Below, one piece after another: positions 16,001-20,927 of a stretch of DNA of 20,927 nucleotides. The stretch's first letter is position 1. Each line of letters starts with the position of its first letter. Below the pieces are notes generated by a model, which saw only the letters and a list, made by a program, of their open reading frames with translations, searched no databases and had not been told where the DNA came from. The stretch comes from JBBKXR01 sp037969585 (GTDB taxonomy: Bacteria; Verrucomicrobiota; Verrucomicrobiia; Verrucomicrobiales; DEV007): contig JBBKXR010000315.1 of NCBI GenBank assembly GCA_037969585.1, forward strand, positions 1-20,927. Direction: 5' to 3'. The translations under genes and the position numbers were made by a program.

Positions 16001-17343
16001 AGTTTGGCATCGCCATTGCGCAGCAAAATCTCACCCTCAAGGAAGAGTCCTATCGGCAGCAACTCGAGCAGGCTCGGCTCGCCGCCGAACAGGCGAACCA
16101 GGCCAAGACCAGCTTTCTCACCAGAATGACCCACGATCTGCGCACACCTCTCAGCGCCATCCTCGGTTTCACTCGTTTGTTTCAGGAAGACAACACGCTC
16201 ACCGAGCAACAACTGGAAACCATCAACATCATCAGTGATTCCGGCGAGCACCTGCTCTCGGTTATCAATGACAGCCTCGATATCGCCAAAATCGAAGCAG
16301 GGAAAATCGAGATCAACCCAGAGTCGTTCGAACTTTTCCCCCTGCTTCTGGGTATTCAGGAAATTCTCAAAGGAAAGGTCGAATCGAAAGGCCTGAAGTT
16401 CGATCTCTCCGCCGTCACCTCCATGCCCCAGACGGTGGAAGCCGACCGCGGCAAGCTTCGCCAGATTCTGGTCAACCTGCTCGGCAATGCGATCAAGTTT
16501 ACCGATCATGGATCCATATCCCTCAAGATTGCAGCTCGCGAAGAATCGCCAGGCAACGGAACCGCCGACGGCGATGACCGTCAAACACGCCTGTTCTTCC
16601 AGATCAGCGACACCGGGCAGGGCATCGCCGAGAAAGACTTCCCCAAACTCTTTCAGGAATTCAGCCAGACAGACAGCGGCAGAGGTGCCGAAGAAAGCAC
16701 CGGCCTGGGCCTTTCCATCGCGAAGAGCTTTTGCAATCTCCTCGGAGGAGACATCAAAGTGACCTCTGAGGTCGGAGTCGGCACCACATTCGAATTCAGT
16801 ATCCTGTGCAAGGAAGTCGCTGCCACCGCCACCCCACCAGCCAAGTCTGACCAACTCGCCACTGCCTCCACTGATTCGCCAGCCAACGAAAACAATCAAA
16901 GTTCATTCGCCGAACAAACGGTATCGGCCGCCGATTTCCGCATTTTGATTGTTGATGATCAAAAAATTAACCGCTTGCTGCTTTGCAAGATTCTGGACCG
17001 GGCAGGATTTGATATCGTCGAAGCAGTGGATGGCGAGGAAGCGTGCACCAGATGGCGCGAAACAGCTCCACACCTCATCCTCATGGACGAGAACATGCCC
17101 GGCTTGAAGGGCAGCGAAGCCTCACGCATTATCCGGCAGGAATGCGAAGCAGGCAAAGAACCAGTGATGATTTCCCTCACCGCCAATGCACTTGCGAACG
17201 CTTATGAGGAAGCAATCGCCGCCGGATTCCAGGACTTTATCTCCAAGCCTTTCCAGAAGGACGACTTGCTGGCCAAGATCGGTCAACATCTAGGCATTAC
17301 CGGCATGGATAGCGAAGACGGAGCCAATTCAGCGGCCGCTTAA
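13042..17343 (+). CDS. Hybrid sensor histidine kinase/response regulator with 14-blade propeller sensor
   Basis: A 1433-residue protein resembling Bacteroidetes hybrid two-component systems. GTG 13042 is the start, because a TAA lies in frame just upstream. It has a signal peptide (about 1-28), then fourteen recognisable two-component propeller repeats of the W-x-G-T-x-x-G-L type (about 50-672), which would make two seven-bladed propellers. A Y_Y_Y domain (about 713-792) and one membrane helix (about 799-822) follow, then a short coiled coil and a GAF-like domain (about 860-1005). The kinase core has MTHDLRTPLSAILGF with His1031, an N box LVNLLGNAIKFT (1143-1154), DTGQGI with Asp1190 and STGLGLSIA. 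A C-terminal receiver has Asp1349 and Lys1402. Unlike the sugar-sensing HTCS proteins it has no AraC output domain, so it must pass phosphate to a partner not seen nearby. The periplasmic sensor probably detects a carbohydrate or similar ligand. Confidence 0.93.
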   Translation: MTSYRQLFPAALVLCGVVWCSISTSWSADESSRILFSRLGEAEGFDAERVNAIAEDERGMIWLATDQGLRRFDGAGTLEFKNDPDDIESLSSNRISSLAFGPDGKLWVGTIDAGLNRFDPVAMTNERLPLRSQAGDNALRSDGITNLAVIANQFLLVGTRNGLDIFHLQSGKIQTTTGIPDGTLITQIFADSEDSVWASSERGNLYQWDPTASTFDLLWKTGVPVSAIAAAPGDEIWIGTMGQGLLRLNLETKRATPTTLKARDITSVQTDTNGNLWVGTTDGLAHLERGSFEFDLYRNNPSDSASLSNNLVACLFESRAKVLWVGTADGSANRFGLNRSWFPQYLSNPEKPMSERLPHDSIWSMAPATEKNLWIGTESGLTLWNPDEEIYTTPDLGPDIGSPYVSAVIKDSDGTVWAGTKGDGLIVMPAGDASRAFQLRHQEGLPSTIGHDYISALFEDSHLSLWVGTHGGGLWRMAADGHTFSEVPVQALSDKKGASGSSQARFIAAITEDHAGRICVATSDGLYAIPSDQNELVSYQQFVTFARPLTGEPMSSILRAADGSLLVGTPKNGLLQISPDGADIRVISRSNSDLPADQILGLLADREALIWITTTRGITRYNSAKDEFRNFDDLDGLQDGTLHLNTCALAGDGTLYFGGGQGFHRIDSHSLPLPHQPPTPILTGFDRFDVPVVPQPGGILEKSIAATSEVRMPYDRRNRFAFRFANLDTGSPFRGEFRYQLVGHENDWQPGNDNRKASYSGVLPGSYEFRVQSSPDGEKWNANQAQVRLVIPPPWWQTWWALTVFSGIILVIGAIIFWSLRRAQMQRMQQRERKLRSERDKAEAQLATQLQNAVLLERTSHSFNDSLHQGSVFEEPLRNLANHYEVDRCLLCRLNHGDESDAAQLVAIGEYRTGEEATALDLVIPTADPFVQDILNADTPIQRDNLLAMRTSFQSLSNGILLIDAAGRESRQWAEEETTLLQSVAVQFGIAIAQQNLTLKEESYRQQLEQARLAAEQANQAKTSFLTRMTHDLRTPLSAILGFTRLFQEDNTLTEQQLETINIISDSGEHLLSVINDSLDIAKIEAGKIEINPESFELFPLLLGIQEILKGKVESKGLKFDLSAVTSMPQTVEADRGKLRQILVNLLGNAIKFTDHGSISLKIAAREESPGNGTADGDDRQTRLFFQISDTGQGIAEKDFPKLFQEFSQTDSGRGAEESTGLGLSIAKSFCNLLGGDIKVTSEVGVGTTFEFSILCKEVAATATPPAKSDQLATASTDSPANENNQSSFAEQTVSAADFRILIVDDQKINRLLLCKILDRAGFDIVEAVDGEEACTRWRETAPHLILMDENMPGLKGSEASRIIRQECEAGKEPVMISLTANALANAYEEAIAAGFQDFISKPFQKDDLLAKIGQHLGITGMDSEDGANSAAA

Positions 17344-17372
17344 ACGCAGCTGAAATTTGTTTGATAAATATA

Positions 17373-17401
17373 TTGCTTTTACTAGTTATTGTAGTTATAA
17401 T
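17373..17401 (+). promoter_or_regulatory. Strong-looking promoter before the Gly-Thr-Ser repeat protein gene
   Basis: TTGCTT (17373-17378) and TATAAT (17396-17401) are separated by exactly 17 bp in the AT-rich 64-nt gap after the hybrid kinase gene. The -10 box ends 6 nt before the ATG at 17408, so transcription would begin at or next to the start codon, giving a leaderless or nearly leaderless mRNA. AGTTAT is repeated at 17384-17389 and 17393-17398. The hexamers are seen; activity is inferred. Confidence 0.55.
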
Positions 17402-17407
17402 TCATCC

Positions 17408-17941
17408 ATGAAGGTGTTTCTAGTCATTTTAACGATGTTCGTCACTCTTGGTTCGAGCTCTGCCTATGCTGGCGATAAGTCAGGCGGCAAGAGCGAGAAA
17501 GAAGGAGGGATCCTCAACGCGATCGGCGAATTCCTGACATCTGTCTTCGGCGACACAGGTGACAAAGGTGACAAACCCAACGGCAACGGCAACGGCTGGG
17601 GATCCGGCGGCAACCCTAACGGCGACGATGACGATGACGATGACAATGCCGGAACCAGCGGAACCAGCGGAACCAGCGGAACCAGCGGAACCAGCGGAAC
17701 CAGCGGATCCGGCGGAACCAGCGGAACCAGCGGAACCAGCGGAACCGGCGGAACCGGCGCCGGATCGGTCCCTCCGATCCAGGACAACGACAGTTCGGCT
17801 GAGTTCCTCGCCGCTCAAATCGCCGCCGACACCGGCTGGTCAAAAGAAAAGATGATCCCCTACTCGACCCGCCTTGCAAGGACGCTGAGCCAACTGACCG
17901 CCAAAGAGCAGGCAGAAGTGTTCTACGGATCGGGTTCCTAG
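17408..17941 (+). CDS. Small secreted protein with Gly-Thr-Ser tandem repeats
   Basis: I do not recognise the family. ATG 17408 starts a clean signal peptide (MKVFLVILTMFVTLGSSSAYA, AYA cleavage) and gives 177 residues. An upstream in-frame ATG at 17357 would bury the signal peptide and lies within the promoter. After cleavage come a charged Gly/Lys/Ser region, a short hydrophobic helix (ILNAIGEFLTSVFG), a Gly/Asn/Asp-rich stretch, seven consecutive Asp, a 12-unit Gly-Thr-Ser-type repeat, and a C-terminal folded-looking region (about 118-177) with TGWSKEKMIPYSTRLARTLSQLTAKEQAEVF. The repeat is probably a flexible, possibly glycosylated linker and the acidic run may bind calcium. It lies between the hybrid kinase and a pseudopilin gene 36 nt downstream. 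It could be exported or displayed by that pilus-like system. Confidence 0.8.
   Translation: MKVFLVILTMFVTLGSSSAYAGDKSGGKSEKEGGILNAIGEFLTSVFGDTGDKGDKPNGNGNGWGSGGNPNGDDDDDDDNAGTSGTSGTSGTSGTSGTSGSGGTSGTSGTSGTGGTGAGSVPPIQDNDSSAEFLAAQIAADTGWSKEKMIPYSTRLARTLSQLTAKEQAEVFYGSGS
17651..17758 (+). repeat. Tandem 9-bp repeat (12 units) encoding Gly-Thr-Ser
   Basis: Twelve consecutive 9-bp units start at 17651. Nine are identical GGAACCAGC (six in a row, then three more). The variants are GGATCCGGC (17705-17713) and two GGAACCGGC (17741-17758). Identity at the nucleotide level, not only the protein level, points to recent expansion by slippage. Copy-number changes would keep the reading frame. Confidence 0.95.
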
Positions 17942-17977
17942 CAGCAAGTTGCGAGTTCTCTTCTCGAAAACAAGGGT

Positions 17978-18400
17978 ATGACCAGGAGTTGCCAACAGGC
18001 GAAGAGATCCCGTCGTGGATTCTCATTGCTCGAACTGCTGGTCATGATCGGCGTCATCGGCATCATGGTGACCATCGGAGTTACAATGCTCGGTAAGCTT
18101 TCAGACAGAGCGGAAGCCACCGCAGCCAAGAGCAACGCTCAGCAGATGGGCTCGGTATCGGCAAGCCTCTCAGGTCTCGGTATCGCGCACGTCATCCCCG
18201 AATCACTCGGCGGCACCGAGGCGACGTGCCGATTACTCCGGCGTGGAATCCAGATTCCCGATGGCCCAATGCAGGGGTCATACTTCAGCGTTCCCGGTGT
18301 GTCCGACGACGACATGCCTTCCGTAGCAGTCTACCTCGATATCTCCTACAAGGACCTCTACGTCCTGAGAATGGTCTACAATGCAAGCGCCAACCCATAA
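17978..18400 (+). CDS. GspG-like type II secretion pseudopilin
   Basis: A 140-residue prepilin. The leader MTRSCQQAKRSRRG ends at Gly14, and the mature protein begins FSLLELLVMIGVIGIMVTIGVTML with Phe at +1 and Glu19 at +5, a canonical class III signal and assembly helix. The short C-terminal domain (NAQQMGSVSASLSGLG, ATCRLLRRGIQIPDGPMQGSYFSVPGVS, AVYLDISYKDLYVLRMVY) resembles small verrucomicrobial pseudopilins that I recall, in which an 'F-x-VP-x-x-S' segment precedes the last strand. It would be matured by prepilin peptidase and added to a pseudopilus in the inner membrane. It sits 36 nt after the repeat-protein gene, and its last 20 nt overlap the next gene, so the three are probably one transcript. 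AAGGG at 17972-17976 is too close to the ATG to be a good ribosome-binding site. Confidence 0.9.
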   Translation: MTRSCQQAKRSRRGFSLLELLVMIGVIGIMVTIGVTMLGKLSDRAEATAAKSNAQQMGSVSASLSGLGIAHVIPESLGGTEATCRLLRRGIQIPDGPMQGSYFSVPGVSDDDMPSVAVYLDISYKDLYVLRMVYNASANP

Positions 18401-19190
18401 CACCAGCGCTACTGGCGGTGAAGGGGTCAAACCCGGCGATAGGCTGGATAATCCCTCAAAAAGCCGCGCTCGCGATCTGCTCATCGCCTGCCTTTTCGTC
18501 GAGGCCTGGCTGGTATTTCTGCATTTCCAGTTGGCGCTGCATACGACGCCCACGGTGCGCGCACTCGGTCAGGCTTTCGATATAACCCGAGAGTCGTCCA
18601 TTGCGACCTATTGGGCATGTCTGCTCACTCTCAGCACCGGCCTGGTGTGCTTCATCGTCGCGAGCATCCAACGCCAAACCGGCACCTCCAAACTCGGCTA
18701 CCGCGGATGGATCTTTGCCGGAATCGTATTCGTATGCCTGTCGATCGACGACGCCATCGCATTTCACGAGAGGATCGGCGCGATCACCTCTCTGGAACTG
18801 ATGCATTCGATGAATTATCCCAGCTATCCGTGGCACGTTTCAGTCGCACCGATCATCGTTCTCTGCCTACTCTCCGCCTCATTCGTAATCTGGCGCGACA
18901 TACGAAAAATCGGGGGACTGACCGCGATTCTGCTACTCGCTCTGGGCTGCTTCGCCGTGGCGTTTGGATTAGACTTCATGGCAGGCATCGAAGAGATGGC
19001 AGCCATGGAGACAGGCGCAGCCAACTCGCCAGGTCTGCCAATCCTGATGGTGATCGAAGAGCTGCTGGAAATGATCGGAGCCACCCTCATTCTCTACGTC
19101 GTCTTTGCCTACATGATGTCCCTGATGCGTGGCTCCAAGAAACCAGTGACCATCGACGCCTGCGCTAACCGAGCTGTGGTCGAAGCTTAG
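18381..19190 (+). CDS. Six-helix membrane protein with SIDDxxxxHE and EELLEM motifs
   Basis: A 269-residue integral membrane protein of unknown function, with predicted helices near 32-53, 74-96, 109-124, 152-171, 179-199 and 231-248. Charged residues sit within or at the ends of helices: S121-I-D-D-A-I-A-F-H-E130 after helix 3, GLDFMAGIEEM (196-206), and VIEELLEMIGA (224-234). This pattern of Asp/His/Glu inside a membrane bundle recalls uncharacterised bacterial membrane proteins with an 'SlDE..siHE' and 'EE.lEm.G' signature, and suggests metal binding or an intramembrane active site. The ATG overlaps the pseudopilin gene by 20 nt in another frame, implying translational coupling. It could help maturation or assembly of that pilin, by inference from position only. 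Confidence 0.85.
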   Translation: MQAPTHNTSATGGEGVKPGDRLDNPSKSRARDLLIACLFVEAWLVFLHFQLALHTTPTVRALGQAFDITRESSIATYWACLLTLSTGLVCFIVASIQRQTGTSKLGYRGWIFAGIVFVCLSIDDAIAFHERIGAITSLELMHSMNYPSYPWHVSVAPIIVLCLLSASFVIWRDIRKIGGLTAILLLALGCFAVAFGLDFMAGIEEMAAMETGAANSPGLPILMVIEELLEMIGATLILYVVFAYMMSLMRGSKKPVTIDACANRAVVEA

Positions 19191-19350
19191 GGTTGCCCAA
19201 AGCAGCGGCATCACCCTGTCGCCAGGCCCGTGAATCCCACCAAATCCTGCTTTGCAGTATTGGCGTTGAGGACTTTCATTGCCGGGCTTGATTGGTAGCC
19301 ATCCGGCTGCAAACCCAACCGGGCAAACCGCTGGCCGCCAGCCCGTGGCT

Positions 19351-19401
19351 CAGAACCTCAGCAACGGAGTTCTGAAAACTTAAAACTGAACCCTTAAAAC
19401 T
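19351..19401. other. Hairpin and short direct repeats in the gap before the TIM barrel gene
   Basis: The 222-nt gap 19191-19412 has no gene. CAGAAC (19351-19356) pairs with GTTCTG (19369-19374); allowing one bulge the stem extends through CTC/GAG. Directly after it CTTAAAACT occurs at 19379-19387 and again at 19393-19401, a 14-bp period, ending 11 nt before the TIM barrel ATG. The hairpin may end the upstream transcript; the AT-rich repeats may be part of a promoter or operator. Roles are inferred. Confidence 0.35.
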
Positions 19402-19412
19402 TTCCCGCCTCC

Positions 19413-20327
19413 ATGCCCGCACCGAAACTTGCCGCCTTCCCCAAACTCCACATGCAGGCCCTCTGCAAAACCGGGGAACTGACCGTCTCCGACTGGATTG
19501 ACGAAGCCGCCACTCATCTCGACATCGACGGCCTCGAGTGGTACGCCGGCTTTCTCGAAATGCAGGACGAGTCCAACTGGGAAAAATTTCGCCACCAGGT
19601 CGAAGAGCGTGGCATGACCATTCCGATGCTGTGCTGCTCGCCTGACTTCACCCATCCCGACCTTAAGTTTCGCGCTGAGCAAGTTCATCAGGAAAAGCAA
19701 TGGATTCGCATGTGCGCCGCCCTCGGTGGCAGCTACTGCCGAGTGCTTTCCGGCCAGAAACGGCCCCATCTTTCGCGCGAAGAAGGCATCACCTACACCG
19801 TCGAGTGTATCAAGGCCTGCCTACCCTTCGCCGCCGATCACGGCGTCACCCTGATCATGGAAAATCACTACAAGGACGACTTCTGGAACTACCCGGAATT
19901 CGCCCAACCGATGGATATCTTCAGCGCCATCGTCGAGCGCATCGACCACCCCAATTTCGGCGTCAACTACGACCCATCGAACACCTTTCTCGCCGGCGAA
20001 GATCCCCTCGAACTGCTCGGCCGCGTGTCGCATCGAGTGGTCACCATGCACGCCAGCGACCGCTACCTCGCCGAGGGCACCATCGAAGACCTGCGCCGCG
20101 ACGAAACCGGTGCCGAAGGCTACGCCGCCCGCCTGCGCCACGGCGAAGTCGGCAAAGGCCTCAACGACTACGACGCCATTTTCACCGAACTGAAACGCGT
20201 CGGCTTCGGCGGCGGTCACAACGGCACCGACAACTGGATTAGCATCGAAGACGGCGTCGACGGCATCGAACAACTGGTGCGCAGCGCCAATTTTCTCAAA
20301 GGCAAGATTGCCGAGTACTGGCAGTAA
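19413..20327 (+). CDS. Sugar phosphate isomerase/epimerase-like TIM barrel protein
   Basis: A 304-residue protein of the xylose-isomerase-like TIM barrel superfamily (AP endonuclease family 2 fold), probably a cytosolic sugar isomerase or epimerase. The expected metal-binding residues are Glu150 (LIMENH), Asp187 (NYDPSN), His213 (TMHASD) and Glu279 (ISIEDG), with a GEVGKG loop at 244-249 that normally contacts the substrate. These enzymes typically use a divalent ion to move hydrogen between neighbouring carbons of a sugar or inositol. The start at ATG 19413 is the only good one, and the barrel's first strand follows soon after. It converges with the cupin gene on the other strand, which may act in the same sugar or polyol pathway, but nothing here proves it. 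The substrate is not predictable. Confidence 0.88.
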   Translation: MPAPKLAAFPKLHMQALCKTGELTVSDWIDEAATHLDIDGLEWYAGFLEMQDESNWEKFRHQVEERGMTIPMLCCSPDFTHPDLKFRAEQVHQEKQWIRMCAALGGSYCRVLSGQKRPHLSREEGITYTVECIKACLPFAADHGVTLIMENHYKDDFWNYPEFAQPMDIFSAIVERIDHPNFGVNYDPSNTFLAGEDPLELLGRVSHRVVTMHASDRYLAEGTIEDLRRDETGAEGYAARLRHGEVGKGLNDYDAIFTELKRVGFGGGHNGTDNWISIEDGVDGIEQLVRSANFLKGKIAEYWQ

Positions 20328-20334
20328 GCCTGAA

Positions 20335-20426
20335 GCACTGCCAGCCGTTACCGTCACCGGCAGCGCGCCTTCGACGCGGGTTCAGATTTCGAGTCCGCAG
20401 CGGCAGCTGGTTGCACCGGGGCAACC
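20335..20426. terminator. Two hairpins between convergent genes, possible bidirectional terminator region
   Basis: The 123-nt gap between the TIM barrel stop and the cupin stop holds two stems. GCACTGCC (20335-20342) pairs with GGCAGCGC (20359-20366) with one mismatch, 8 nt after the TIM barrel stop. GGTTGC (20409-20414) pairs with GCAACC (20421-20426) around ACCGGG, extendable by a wobble and a C-G pair, 25 nt beyond the cupin stop. Neither has a T-run, so factor-dependent termination is more likely than intrinsic. Confidence 0.45.
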
Positions 20427-20450
20427 GGATTCAGCACTTTGATATTGAGA

Positions 20451-20906
20451 CTACGGCTGAGGGTAGTGAATCCCGTACTTGGCACTGATCGCGACGAGCT
20501 TGTCCATGTCCGGCGGGCCACCCTTGGAAAACTCTTCTGCGCACTCCGCAAAGAACCGGTCGAATCCTCCGGGCATCGTCTGAATCAACATATGCAGAGG
20601 TTCACTGCTGGGATTTCGAAAGGTGTGAACGGTGCCGCGCGGCATAAACACCGCCGTGGTAGCCGGCACCACGATCCAGTCGCCATCCATCAGGAATTCA
20701 GCCGGCCCCGACAGCGGCCAGAACCATTCATCCTCGTTGTCGTGACAATGCGGCGGAGGCCCGCCCCCGGGAGGAGTGATGTTGGTCCACATGCTCAACT
20801 TCCCCCCGGTGTCGTCGACGCCCAGGTGAAGGATCATTTCATCACCGAATGCCTGGATAACGCGCGCTTCGCCCGGCAGGCGAACGATGGTTGGAGGCTG
20901 TTTCAT
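20451..20906 (-). CDS. Cupin domain protein
   Basis: A 151-residue single-domain cupin. Motif 1 is complete (PPPHCHDNEDEWFWPLSG, with metal ligands His53, His55 and Glu60 and the following Gly67). Motif 2 is complete (PRGTVHTFRN, with His94 and Asn98). All four metal ligands are present, so it probably binds Fe, Mn or Ni. A C-terminal helical tail (FDRFFAECAEEFSKG...DKLVAISAKYGIHYP) is typical of quercetin-dioxygenase-like cupins that also occur as sugar-binding or isomerase proteins. Start ATG 20906 leaves a full domain. No clear Shine-Dalgarno is visible before it, and its promoter lies beyond the window. The exact reaction is unknown. Confidence 0.88.
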   Translation of the reverse strand: MKQPPTIVRLPGEARVIQAFGDEMILHLGVDDTGGKLSMWTNITPPGGGPPPHCHDNEDEWFWPLSGPAEFLMDGDWIVVPATTAVFMPRGTVHTFRNPSSEPLHMLIQTMPGGFDRFFAECAEEFSKGGPPDMDKLVAISAKYGIHYPQP

Positions 20907-20927
20907 AATGGTTGAGTTGGTTAGGTT

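Noticed and set aside
15754..16899. Long minus-strand open frame of 381 codons inside the hybrid kinase gene
   Set aside because: It is antisense to the conserved kinase core, has no recognisable domain, and long antisense frames are common in GC-rich genes with this codon use.
17357..17407. Upstream ATG for the repeat protein
   Set aside because: It lies upstream of the predicted promoter and would place 17 residues before a clean signal peptide.
17651..17758. CRISPR-like repeat array
   Set aside because: Units are 9 bp, contiguous, without spacers, and lie in frame in a secreted protein gene.
17464..17787. Pro-rich and Gly/Ser-rich minus-strand frames over the 9-bp repeat
   Set aside because: They arise mechanically from translating the tandem repeat in other frames.

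Overview
The window looks like part of a Verrucomicrobiota chromosome, probably in or near Verrucomicrobiales. The strongest clue is a set of minus-strand genes at the left end that I recognise as 'Verru_Chthon cassette' proteins: two very large A-type proteins in tandem and the start of a B-type pseudopilin. These are known mainly from Verrucomicrobium, Chthoniobacter and relatives. The DNA is moderately GC-rich with AT-rich promoter islands, and clear Shine-Dalgarno sequences are scarce. No rRNA, tRNA, CRISPR array or insertion sequence was seen.

Left half (1-11776, minus strand, read right to left): an OmpR/CusR-type response regulator overlaps a CusS-like sensor kinase by 4 bp. Then, 74 nt on, comes a 1405-residue cassette A protein, a 1526-residue paralogue of it, and a B-type pseudopilin cut by the window edge. 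All three pilin-like genes carry a prepilin peptidase site. The A proteins lack Glu at +5 and carry a GspK-like 'DES-K-N-N' signature, so they may be giant tip pseudopilins. Genes C and D of a standard cassette would lie beyond position 1. The arrangement suggests the two-component system controls the cassette.

Middle (11777-13041): a divergent intergenic region holds a PhoB-box-like pair of 7-bp direct repeats with an 11-bp period. It is followed on the plus strand by a short-chain dehydrogenase and an intergenic stretch with two hairpins and an AT-rich promoter.

Right half (13042-19190, plus strand): a 1433-residue hybrid sensor kinase (signal peptide, 14 propeller blades, Y_Y_Y domain, one membrane segment, GAF, kinase core, receiver). 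It is followed by a small secreted protein with a 12-unit Gly-Thr-Ser repeat, a GspG-like pseudopilin, and a six-helix membrane protein whose gene overlaps the pseudopilin gene by 20 bp. This looks like a second sensor-linked pseudopilin locus.

Far right (19413-20906): a xylose-isomerase-like TIM barrel gene (plus) converges with a cupin gene (minus). Both look like ordinary metabolic enzymes unrelated to the pilin loci.
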